This document shows, one piece after another, positions 1 through 6,960 of a DNA stretch of 13,890 nucleotides. The stretch's first letter is position 1. Every line of letters starts with the position of its first letter. Both the position numbers and the translations under genes were made by a program. The notes beneath the pieces are model-generated. The model was not told the DNA's origin and did no database searches. It saw only the letters and a list, made by a program, of their open reading frames with translations. This DNA is from Dehalococcoidia bacterium (GTDB lineage: Bacteria > Chloroflexota > Dehalococcoidia > GIF9 > UBA5629): assembly GCA_014384515.1 (NCBI GenBank), contig JACNFS010000108.1:1-13890 (forward strand). The letters are read 5' to 3'.

Positions 1-15
1 TGCCATAGATATATT

Positions 16-54
16 ATTGCTGATAAAAGCAATGAGGGTCAGGATGCCTCATTG
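16..54 (+). promoter_or_regulatory. Leader with two overlapping inverted repeats
   Basis: Two perfect inverted repeats share bases. ATTGCT (16-21) pairs with AGCAAT (28-33) around a 6-base loop. CAATGAGG (30-37) pairs with CCTCATTG (47-54) around a 9-base loop. Because bases 30-33 belong to both stems, only one hairpin can form at a time. The pair lies 44 bases before the CT1 start. No U-tract follows the second stem, so a classical intrinsic terminator for an upstream gene is not well supported. It could be the 3' end of a gene outside the window, or a folded 5' leader of the carboxylase operon. The pairing is seen directly; the role is inferred. Confidence 0.35.
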
Positions 55-97
55 TTAATTGAAATGAGAAATGTCGGCTAATTAGGAGAATTGGAAG

Positions 98-1648
98 ATG
101 GGACAATGGATGGACGGCTTTTTGGAAAAACTGGCCGTGAATCACAGGGAAAATGCTGCGGGGGGGGGGCAGGATCGAATTGATCTTCAGCACGACCTGG
201 GCAAGCTCACGGCGCGAGAGCGGATTGACCGCCTTGTGGATCCGGATTCGTTTACGGAGCTAGGTTCCCTGGTGCGTGATCCCCATGCAGCGCTGGGGGA
301 ACTCGACAAGCCCTGTCCTTCCGACGGTGTGGTTATGGGTGCAGCAGAAATCGATAGCCGTCAGGTCATCGTGTATGCCACGGATTTCACGGTCATGTCC
401 GGGTCACTTGGTGAGCAGGGCGCTTGGAAGATTGCCGAACTGGTTGAGATGGCCGGAAAGCAGCAGGTCCCCATCATCGGCATATTCGATGCTGTGGGTT
501 CGCGGCTCAGCTTGACAAGGGGCTTTTCCGGACTCTTCGGGTTGTCACGGCTAGTCCGCAACTATTGCCTCTATTCCGGCATCATTCCGCAAATCGCTCT
601 GGTGCTGGGGCCCTGTACCGGACCCCTGGCGCAGATCCCCGTGCTGTCCGACTTTCTGGTCATGAACCAGAACACCGGGTTTTTGTGGATGGGTGGGGAG
701 ATCGAATCGGAGGATGCCGGCCGGGCCGATTTTCACATGAAAAAGAGCGGCCAGGTGGATCTTTTGGCTGACAGTGATGAAGAGGCCATAGAATTAACCA
801 GAAACTTGCTGGGATTTACACCTCAAAATTGCTGGGAGAATCCGCCGCGAAGAACTGCGACCGACGACCCTGAGCGGCGGGAAGAGGCCCTGCTGGACGT
901 GATGCCGGACAACCCCAAGTTCACCTACGACATTCATGAAATCATCGACCTGATCGTGGACGACGGCGAGTTCTTCGAGATCAAGGAGGATTTCGCCCCC
1001 AACCTGGTGGTGGGGTTTGCCCGATTCGACGGCATGCCGGTGGGAATTGCCGCCAGCAACCCGGACGAACTCAGCGGTATCATGGAACCGGATTCCTCGG
1101 ACAAATACGATCGATTCATAATGTTTCTGGACAATTTCAATATCCCGCTGATCAACATGTCCGACACCACGGCCTACCCGCCCGGCGATAAGTGGGAGAG
1201 AAAAGGCGTGATCCGCCATGGAGCGAAAAACCTCCACGGCTATGCCAACATTACCAACCCCAAAGTGACCATCGTACTTCGACGCTCGTATGGCGGATCG
1301 AACATCACCATGGGCTGCGCAAAAATGGGGCCGGATTTTATTTACGGCTGGCCCACGGCCGAGTTTGCCCCCACCGGGCCGGAGTCCATCGTGCTGGCCG
1401 TCTTTCACAAGCAACTGGCCAAAGCCAAGGAAGAGGGCAACTACCAAGAAGTGTACGACTTCTACCTGAACACGCTCAAGGAGGGGTTCAGCGTCATGAA
1501 CATGGCCAAGGTGTATACGACTTATTACACCGTTCAGGAGGTCATCGATCCCAGAGACACGCGCCCCCGCATTATTAGGGCATTGCGGGCGGCAGCCAAC
1601 AAGCGGGAAGAGACTCCGGAAAAACGACGATGCATCAAACCGGCCTGA
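98..1648 (+). CDS. Acyl-CoA carboxylase carboxyltransferase subunit (CT1), PccB/MccB family
   Basis: Carboxyltransferase beta-type subunit of a biotin-dependent acyl-CoA carboxylase. It would move CO2 from carboxybiotin on the BCCP to the alpha or gamma carbon of an acyl-CoA in the cytoplasm. At 516 residues it has the usual length for the family. It has the GKLTARERID entry motif (35-44), an N-terminal crotonase-fold domain (about 70-245) and a C-terminal one (about 270-505). The start ATG follows TAGGAGA at good spacing. The C-domain biotin-side loop looks sound (YGGSN 398-402, then PTAEF and TGPE at 419-429). In the N domain the usual DSGGAR is DAVGSR (131-136), and the oxyanion loop normally reading GPCAGGA or GSCTAGGA is GPCTGPLA (171-178), with the second Gly lost. 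CT1 may therefore be unable to hold the acyl-CoA enolate alone. A G10 run lies at 160-169 in codons 21-24. CT2 follows 22 bases downstream. The family is certain; the substrate is unknown. Confidence 0.92.
   Translation: MGQWMDGFLEKLAVNHRENAAGGGQDRIDLQHDLGKLTARERIDRLVDPDSFTELGSLVRDPHAALGELDKPCPSDGVVMGAAEIDSRQVIVYATDFTVMSGSLGEQGAWKIAELVEMAGKQQVPIIGIFDAVGSRLSLTRGFSGLFGLSRLVRNYCLYSGIIPQIALVLGPCTGPLAQIPVLSDFLVMNQNTGFLWMGGEIESEDAGRADFHMKKSGQVDLLADSDEEAIELTRNLLGFTPQNCWENPPRRTATDDPERREEALLDVMPDNPKFTYDIHEIIDLIVDDGEFFEIKEDFAPNLVVGFARFDGMPVGIAASNPDELSGIMEPDSSDKYDRFIMFLDNFNIPLINMSDTTAYPPGDKWERKGVIRHGAKNLHGYANITNPKVTIVLRRSYGGSNITMGCAKMGPDFIYGWPTAEFAPTGPESIVLAVFHKQLAKAKEEGNYQEVYDFYLNTLKEGFSVMNMAKVYTTYYTVQEVIDPRDTRPRIIRALRAAANKREETPEKRRCIKPA
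160..169 (+). repeat. G10 homopolymer tract inside CT1
   Basis: Ten consecutive G sit in codons 21-24 of CT1 and encode the end of Ala plus Gly-Gly-Gly. The frame is intact as given, because the downstream GKLTARERID motif follows in phase and CT2 has a matching GGG at residues 22-24. Tracts of this length are prone to slippage in replication and to sequencing error. A change of one base would truncate CT1 near its start. Confidence 0.8.
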
Positions 1649-1670
1649 CGAAACGCTGGAGGGAATAAGA

Positions 1671-3227
1671 ATGGGCCAAAGAATGAACGAGGCCATCCAG
1701 AAATACTTGGATATCCAGGAAAAGAACGAGCTGGGTGGAGGAAAGGAGCAGATGGACCGGCAGCGCGATCGAGGAAAGCTGACCGCCCGCGAGCGCATCG
1801 ACATTCTCATCGACCCTGGCACATTCAGTGAACTTGGCACCTGTGTAAATACCACCGGCATGCGTATTGACGGTGTCGCGCCGGATGCGCCCCGCGACGC
1901 GGTCGTTCTTGGGACAGCCGAGGTCCACGGTCGTGTAGCAATGATTCATGCCGCCGATTTCACGGTCCTCGGCGGGTCGACCGCGGTACAGAGCCTGATG
2001 AAAACTGCCCGGGCGATGGAACTATCCGTGCAGTGGGGCATGCCCATGATCCACCTGATGGATTCCTCCGGGGGCCGACTGGGATATCGCGACGTCCACC
2101 TCGCCGGAATTGACTGGCATTTCCGGCTCCAATCCCGGTTTTCCGGGGTTACGCCTCAGATCACCGTTTTGATGGGACCCTGCATTGCCGGAGGGGCCTA
2201 CCTGCCGACGCTGTGCGACCTTCTCTTCATGAGCCGTGTTTCCGCCAGCCTGTGGCTGGGTGGACCGCGCCAGACCCAGGCGGCCACCTCTGAGGTGTTC
2301 GATCGCAACATGGGCGGAGCGGACTACCACATGCAACTGACCGGGACATGCGACGTGGTCGGTGACGACGATAAGGAGACGATTCTCAAGTGTCGCGAAA
2401 TGCTTCGTTACCTGCCTTCGAATTACCGCCAGATGCCTCCACGGTGGGAGCAGACAGACATACCGGACCGGGAGGTGGGTGAGCTGGCCCAGATCGTCCC
2501 GGATGATTTCGATGAGCCCTACGACATGCACGACGTCATCAAGATCCTGGTGGATGACGGGGAATATTTCGAGATCAAGGATGAATATGCCAAAAACCTG
2601 ATCTGCTGCTTCTGCCGTTTCGACGGACGCAGTGTGGGACTGGTGGCCAACAACCCCCTGCATCCCGGTAGCACACTCGATGTGGACACCTGCGACAAAT
2701 ACTACCGGTTTTTGCAGCTCCTGGACGCATATAACATTCCACTAGTCAACCTGGTGGACACGCCGCCGTTGGTTCCTGGGGAAACGGAAGAGGCCCGCGG
2801 GCTGCTCCGGCATGTGGGAAAAATCCTCGATGTCTATGCCACCACCACGGTGCCCAAGATCGGCGTGGTCCTGCGCGAGGCATATGCCGATGCTGGAAGC
2901 CTGGTCATGAGCGGACTCAAGGGCATGGGCGCGGACCTGACCTACGCCTGGCCCATCGCCAGGTTTGCCGTCGAAGCTTCCGCGCTAGACTATCGACAGG
3001 TTCTGGGGGATGCCGTTGAACCGGATGCATATGATGCCTACTGGAAATGGTCACGAGAAAAAGTGGACGCCTTTGCGGCAGCACATTCATGGTCGGCTCA
3101 AGTGGTGGATGAGATCGTTCTGCCGAAAGACACGCGAAAGAAGATCATCGAGGCCTTGAAAATCACGGAGAACAAGCAGGAACCCCTGCCGCTTCGAAAA
3201 AAGCGGCACGGATCATCCCCCAGTTGA
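1671..3227 (+). CDS. Acyl-CoA carboxylase carboxyltransferase subunit (CT2), PccB/MccB family
   Basis: Second carboxyltransferase paralogue, 518 residues. It begins MGQRM, as CT1 begins MGQWM, which points to an old tandem duplication. ATG 1671 has GGAGGG seven bases upstream; an in-frame ATG at 1683 is a weaker alternative. GKLTARERID is at 35-44. The N domain is well kept: DSSGGRLG (131-138) and GPCIAGGAY (169-177), the latter closely matching the MCC-beta pattern GSCTAGGAY. The C-domain biotin-side loop departs from the family: AYADAGSLVM (404-413) replaces the usual YGGAYDVM or YGAGNYGM, one residue longer and without the paired Gly. The usual VMGPE region reads AVEAS (433-437). This is the mirror image of CT1. 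By family knowledge the active site lies between the N domain of one subunit and the C domain of its partner, so CT2-N with CT1-C would make a complete site. The C-terminal PKDTRKKI segment and basic tail are typical. Confidence 0.92.
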   Translation: MGQRMNEAIQKYLDIQEKNELGGGKEQMDRQRDRGKLTARERIDILIDPGTFSELGTCVNTTGMRIDGVAPDAPRDAVVLGTAEVHGRVAMIHAADFTVLGGSTAVQSLMKTARAMELSVQWGMPMIHLMDSSGGRLGYRDVHLAGIDWHFRLQSRFSGVTPQITVLMGPCIAGGAYLPTLCDLLFMSRVSASLWLGGPRQTQAATSEVFDRNMGGADYHMQLTGTCDVVGDDDKETILKCREMLRYLPSNYRQMPPRWEQTDIPDREVGELAQIVPDDFDEPYDMHDVIKILVDDGEYFEIKDEYAKNLICCFCRFDGRSVGLVANNPLHPGSTLDVDTCDKYYRFLQLLDAYNIPLVNLVDTPPLVPGETEEARGLLRHVGKILDVYATTTVPKIGVVLREAYADAGSLVMSGLKGMGADLTYAWPIARFAVEASALDYRQVLGDAVEPDAYDAYWKWSREKVDAFAAAHSWSAQVVDEIVLPKDTRKKIIEALKITENKQEPLPLRKKRHGSSPS

Positions 3228-3245
3228 TTGCGTCGCTCGCAACTG
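3221..3245 (+). other. Inverted repeat over the CT2 stop codon
   Basis: CAGTTG (3221-3226) can pair with CAACTG (3240-3245). Alternatively TTGCG (3228-3232) can pair with CGCAA (3238-3242) around a 5-base loop. The repeat covers the CT2 stop codon, and no T-run follows. It lies in the 88-base gap before the BCCP gene, the largest gap inside the carboxylase set. It could be an RNA processing or partial termination site that sets BCCP levels apart from the carboxyltransferases, but chance is possible. Confidence 0.25.
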
Positions 3246-3315
3246 GCGGAATTCGTGTCAAAAAGGTTGGTAGAAACGCTGAATTCGGCTTTATTTTCTT
3301 AGGAGATAACAGGCT

Positions 3316-3564
3316 ATGAGCAAAAGAATCGAAGTCAAAGCCGCTATGTCAGGTATTTTTTATCGTACAGCTTCGCCGGAAGAACCGCCCTACGTGGAAG
3401 TGGGAACGGAAGTCAAGAAGAAGCAGGTGCTGGGGCTGCTGGAAACCATGAAGGTGTTTCAGAAGGTCAGATCCCCCGTAGATGGTAAAGTTGCTGAGAT
3501 CTTGGTTGAAAACGAAACCCCTTTGAAAGACGGAGACGTCATTTTCATCATCGAGACAGAATAG
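3316..3564 (+). CDS. Stand-alone biotin carboxyl carrier protein (BCCP)
   Basis: An 82-residue protein that is almost only a biotinyl/lipoyl-type domain. The biotin-accepting lysine is K46 in ETMKV (43-47), a variant of the usual EAMKM. The VDGKV turn (55-59) is the mirror half of the hammerhead fold. The stretch RTASPEEPPYVEVG (17-30) matches the 'thumb' of AccB-type BCCPs (compare SPDAKAFIEVG in E. coli AccB), so this is closer to AccB than to the thumbless domain of PCC/MCC alpha chains. Unlike AccB it lacks the long N-terminal Pro/Ala-rich half. It should carry carboxybiotin between the biotin carboxylase encoded 25 bases downstream and CT1/CT2. ATG 3316 follows TAGGAGA at normal spacing. 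No biotin ligase gene is in the window, so biotinylation must come from elsewhere in the genome. Confidence 0.93.
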   Translation: MSKRIEVKAAMSGIFYRTASPEEPPYVEVGTEVKKKQVLGLLETMKVFQKVRSPVDGKVAEILVENETPLKDGDVIFIIETE

Positions 3565-3589
3565 TCAATATCCATATAGGAAACAAGGA

Positions 3590-4972
3590 TTGGGTCGAAC
3601 ATTCTCCAAAATACTGGTGGCCAACAGGGGGGAAATCGCGCTCCGTATCATACGCGCTTGCAAGGAAATGGGCATTCAAAGCGTAGCCGTCTACTCCGAG
3701 GCTGATGAAGATTCCATGCATGTAAAGCAATCTGATGAGCGCGTGTGCATCGGCCCGGCGGTCAGCGCGAAGAGTTATCTGAATATTGAAAGCATTATAC
3801 AGGCCGCCAGGGATACGGGGGCGGACGCCGTTCATCCCGGGTACGGATACCTGGCCGAGAAAAAGGCCTTTGCCGTGGCCTGCCTTGAGAGCGGAATCGT
3901 TTTCATCGGCCCCAAACCGGAGAACCTGGCTCTGGCCGGGGACAAGATCGCCGCGAAAACCAGAATGCAGGACGCGGGCCTGCCCGTTATGCCTAGCAGC
4001 CCCGGTGGGGTGTCCACCATAGAAGACGCCAGGGCCTTTGCGGAAAAGATCGGGTATCCGGTGATGGTCAAGGCATCCGGGGGTGGTGGCGGCCGGGGGA
4101 TCAAGGTCTGCCATAATGTGGCGGAACTGGAGGAAGAGTTTCCCGTGGCCAGGATGGAGGGCCGCACCGCATTCGACAATGACGAGGTCTATGTGGAGAA
4201 ATACCTCACAAACCCCCGTCATATTGAATTTCAGATACTGGCTGACAAGCATGGGAACGTGATCCACCTCGGTGAGCGGGAGTGCACCATTCAGCGGCGT
4301 TATCAGAAACTCATCGAGGAGTGCCCCTCGCCGGCGCTCACTCCGGAGTTGCGCAACGTCATGAGTCGGGCCGCCATTGAGGCTGCCAGGGCAGTGGATT
4401 ATGAAAATGCTGGCACTGTGGAGTTTTTGCTGGATTCCGATATGAATTTCTACTTCATGGAAATCAATTCTCGGATTCAGGTGGAACACCCGGTGACCGA
4501 ACTGGTGACAGGGGTGGATCTGGTGAAGGAGCAGATCCGGCTGGCTGCGGGAGGTACCCTGGATTACAGCTTCGATGATCTGAACCGCCGGGGTTGGGCG
4601 ATCGAATGTCGCATCAATGCGGAGGATCCTGAAAAGAATTTCAAGCCGTCTCCCGGAACGATTCAAGAATACCATGCCCCCGGCGGCTACGGCGTGCGGT
4701 TGGACACGCACCTCTACCAGGGTTATGAACTGCCGATTTACTACGATTCCCTGCTTGCCAAGCTGATTACGTTTGATCTGACCCGGGAGGGGGCCATCGA
4801 CATCATGAGGCGGGCACTGCACGAGTACCGTATCGAACCGTTGAAGACCACCATCCCGCTGTACTGCCAGGTGATGGATGACAACGATTTTCGGGAAGGA
4901 AATTTCGGCACCGACTATATCGAGCGATTCCTTCCTGAAGAAGACGGTGAGGAGGATGATGATTTGTAAGCC
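3590..4972 (+). CDS. accC: Biotin carboxylase subunit of acyl-CoA carboxylase
   Basis: ATP-grasp enzyme that carboxylates biotin on the BCCP with ATP and bicarbonate. Its 459 residues match the stand-alone AccC length, with no fused biotinyl domain. N-terminal fold: KILVANRGEIALRI (7-20) and HPGYGYLAE (82-90), the latter usually GYGFLSEN. ATP-binding glycine loop: KASGGGGGRG (161-170). Active-site strand: GERECTIQRRYQK (228-240), with Tyr where E. coli AccC has His236, a common variant. Catalytic loop: INSRIQVEHPVTE (292-304), which holds the counterparts of R292 and E296. IECRINAEDP (338-347) is intact. The start is TTG: AGGA at 3578-3581 lies eight bases upstream, and the protein begins exactly where the family does. 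The C-terminus ends in an acidic tail (EEDGEEDDDL), which is not usual and might help subunit contacts. Confidence 0.95.
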
Positions 4973-5037
4973 CCCGGTGTACGGTTTTTGCATCCTTGAC
5001 GGGAGCGGTAACCACTAAGAAAGGGGAGATTAGAACC

Positions 5038-5808
5038 ATGTTGGAAGACCATCTGCTGTATCGGGTCGAAGAATCGATCGCGTATTTCACCATCAACCGT
5101 GAAAAACAGCGGAATGCCATCAGCCCGGAAGTCATCGAGCTGTTCTCGAAATACCTGGACCAGGCGGAAGTAGACGAACAGGTCCGGGTCGTCTGTGTCA
5201 CCGGCAACGGTGACACAGCCTTCTGTTCAGGGGCAGATTTGGGGGGTGGTGTACAGGGCGAGCGCCGGGACCCGACTAACGCATACGCCGCACTGCTCAA
5301 ACGGTTGACCGGCTTTCCCAAGCCCACCGTGGCGCGGATAAACGGTCACTGCCTGGCGGGCGGCACCGGGTTCATGTTGGCCTGTGACATTGTCATCGCC
5401 AGAGAAGAGGCCAAATTCGGAACACCGGAGGTGAACGTCGGCTTGTTCCCAATGATGATCGGTGCGGGGATTTTCCGGAACGTGCCCCGGAAAAAGGCCA
5501 TGGAAATGGTTCTGCTGGGGGACCAACTGACGGCGCAGCAGGCACTGGAAATGGGGATGGTCACCCGGGTGGTGGCTTCGGATGAATTGGACGAAACGGT
5601 CGATGCCGTTTTGAAAAAACTGGCCAGTAAGAGCCCGGTCGGCATGAAGTTGGGCAAAGAAGCCTTTTACAGGATGGCCGATATGCCTTTTGAAGAAGCA
5701 GTCGATTTTCTTTCCGGAGAATTAAAGAGAGTGATTGCTACGGAAGATGCCCGGGAGGGTATGAGGGCATTCATCGAAAAGCGGAAACCGGTATTCAGAG
5801 GAAAATAG
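5038..5808 (+). CDS. Enoyl-CoA hydratase/isomerase (crotonase) family protein
   Basis: A 256-residue crotonase-fold enzyme, expected to add water to a 2-enoyl-CoA. ATG 5038 is chosen because GGGGAG (5023-5028) sits nine bases ahead and the homology begins here. An upstream in-frame TTG (4996) would add 14 unlikely residues. Oxyanion-hole motifs are CSGADL (63-68) and LAGGTG (106-111). Against rat mitochondrial crotonase, the second catalytic Glu is kept (E131 in FGTPEVNVG), but the first (Glu144, in GGGCE) is Gly111. One-Glu crotonases include hydratases for branched or gamma-carboxylated substrates, isomerases and lyases, so simple hydration is not certain. The C-terminus (REGMRAFIEKRKPVF, 239-253) is typical. 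Its place right after the carboxylase genes recalls the LiuC and AtuE hydratases, which act on the product of a carboxylase in leucine and acyclic terpene breakdown. Confidence 0.88.
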   Translation: MLEDHLLYRVEESIAYFTINREKQRNAISPEVIELFSKYLDQAEVDEQVRVVCVTGNGDTAFCSGADLGGGVQGERRDPTNAYAALLKRLTGFPKPTVARINGHCLAGGTGFMLACDIVIAREEAKFGTPEVNVGLFPMMIGAGIFRNVPRKKAMEMVLLGDQLTAQQALEMGMVTRVVASDELDETVDAVLKKLASKSPVGMKLGKEAFYRMADMPFEEAVDFLSGELKRVIATEDAREGMRAFIEKRKPVFRGK

Positions 5809-5889
5809 GTGTAAAACAAGGAAGAAAAAATAAACCTTTATCTATCTAGATGAATAGTGTTGTAGACGAAAAAAAAGGGAGGTATTTCA

Positions 5890-6771
5890 GTGGGCGATAA
5901 CAGCAGTAAAGTAGTAATAACCGCTGCGATAACAGGCGTGCTAACCGATCCGGCAAGATTCAACGTGCCGGTAACTCCGGACCAAATGGCCGACGCCGTC
6001 CTGCAGTCCTATAACGCTGGTGCAACCGCGGCACATTGCCATTTTCGCGATCAGCGGGAAGGAAAGGGAGCGCTTCCCACATGGGATCTGAAAATGGTTG
6101 GTGATATCCTGAACGCCATCAGGGCAAAGGTTCCTGATATGATTATTTGCATGAGTACCGGCGTGATGGGGGATGACATTTCCGGTCCACTTGGATGTCT
6201 CGAGGCCTTTTCCCCCGAAATGGCTGCCTGCAATGCCGGATCGCTTAACTACCTCAAAATTCGTAAGGACGGGCAGTGGGCCTGGCCGCCAGCCCTTTTC
6301 AATAATCCTGTGGAAAAGGTGCACAGTTTCCTTAAAGTGATGACAGCCAATGACATTATTCCGGAATTCGAGTGTTTTGATACCGGCATTGTGCGAAGCG
6401 TTTCCATGTACAAGGCCAACGGCATGTTCGAAGGCGACCCCCATCTGTCTTTTGTAATGGGCGTGGATAGCGGCATGCCGGCCAACCCAGACCTCATACC
6501 GATACTCGTTAAGGAGTTGCCGGATAATGCCCAATGGCAGGTTATCGCTACCGGACCCGGTCGGGAAAAAATCTGGGACGTGCATCGTCGGTGTGTTGAA
6601 CTGGGCGGTAATGTTAGGACAGGACTGGAAGACACTTTCTATCTCCCCAACGGAGAAGACGCGGCCGATAATGGCGCCCTTGTAGAAGCAGTGACAAGTA
6701 TTGTGCGTGATGTGGGCCGGGAAGTCGCTTCATCCTCAGAGGCTCGTGAAATTCTCGGGATCAAGAAGTGA
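5890..6771 (+). CDS. Beta-keto acid cleavage enzyme (BKACE, DUF849)
   Basis: A 293-residue Zn-dependent TIM-barrel protein of the BKACE family, whose founder is 3-keto-5-aminohexanoate cleavage enzyme of lysine fermentation. The reaction joins a beta-keto acid with acetyl-CoA to give acetoacetate and a new CoA thioester. Visible marks are VITAAITG (9-16), the metal ligands H49 and H51 in HCHFRD, MSTG (88-91), the PEFECFDTG strand (158-166) and the third ligand candidate E247 in VRTGLEDTFYL (242-252). The start is GTG, supported by GGGAGG (5877-5882) seven bases upstream. The family's specificity depends on pocket residues that cannot be read with confidence here. An 81-base AT-rich spacer containing the palindrome ATCTAGAT (5844-5851) separates it from the crotonase gene, so it may have its own promoter, though none could be called. 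It is the last intact gene of the left module. Confidence 0.87.
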   Translation: MGDNSSKVVITAAITGVLTDPARFNVPVTPDQMADAVLQSYNAGATAAHCHFRDQREGKGALPTWDLKMVGDILNAIRAKVPDMIICMSTGVMGDDISGPLGCLEAFSPEMAACNAGSLNYLKIRKDGQWAWPPALFNNPVEKVHSFLKVMTANDIIPEFECFDTGIVRSVSMYKANGMFEGDPHLSFVMGVDSGMPANPDLIPILVKELPDNAQWQVIATGPGREKIWDVHRRCVELGGNVRTGLEDTFYLPNGEDAADNGALVEAVTSIVRDVGREVASSSEAREILGIKK

Positions 6772-6786
6772 TAGGAAAGCTGAAGG

Positions 6787-6925
6787 CAGCCCAAAAGCAT
6801 ACTCATGGAGACCGTGAAAATGGTGATACGGGTAAAGGCTTCCCCGTGATGGGAAAGTGGTCGAGCTCAAAGTAAACGAGGGTGATTCGATCTTGGAAGA
6901 GGATGTTGTCGCTATCATTGAGTAG
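6787..6925 (+). pseudogene. Decayed C-terminal half of a second biotinyl (BCCP) domain
   Basis: Reading from 6787, one frame gives QPKSILMETVKMVIRVKASP and then hits TGA at 6847. The -1 frame picks up at 6848 with DGKVVELKVNEGDSILEEDV and ends in AIIE and TAG (6923-6925). Joined, the two pieces match the second half of a biotinyl domain: the MKM-type lysine region, a DGKV turn, and the final hairpin. One missing base between Pro and Asp explains the break. The lysine motif reads ETVKM instead of EAMKM. The N-terminal half of the domain is absent: BKACE ends at 6771 and no matching sequence lies between. It differs from the intact BCCP at 3316-3564, so it is not a recent copy. Alternatively the frameshift is an assembly error, but the missing front half would remain. 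Confidence 0.75.
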
Positions 6926-6960
6926 CAGTAAATGGCCTGATTTGAGACAGGGAGGGTAGT

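Noticed and set aside
794..1861. Antisense open frame (355 codons) across CT1 and CT2
   Set aside because: It spans two well-supported + strand genes, has no family motifs and no plausible ribosome-binding site.
3249..3289. Two GAATTC-containing repeats before the BCCP gene
   Set aside because: Only about seven bases are shared and the site is self-complementary, so the match is weak evidence for a repeat or stem.
3827..4309. Unusual biotin carboxylase residues (GYGYLAEKK, and Tyr for His236)
   Set aside because: Both are tolerated variants in the family; the ATP-grasp and catalytic loop residues are intact, so there is no sign of loss of function.
3548..4993. Long antisense open frame (481 codons) opposite the biotin carboxylase gene
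   Set aside because: The + strand frame holds an intact biotin carboxylase with all catalytic motifs. The antisense translation shows no recognisable domain and is a codon-bias shadow.
4996..5037. Upstream TTG start for the crotonase
   Set aside because: The added 14 residues contain the Shine-Dalgarno region of the ATG at 5038 and have no crotonase homology.
5844..5851. Palindrome ATCTAGAT in the AT-rich spacer before BKACE as an operator
   Set aside because: Eight bases of palindrome in AT-rich DNA is expected by chance, and no second copy or clear promoter was found near it.
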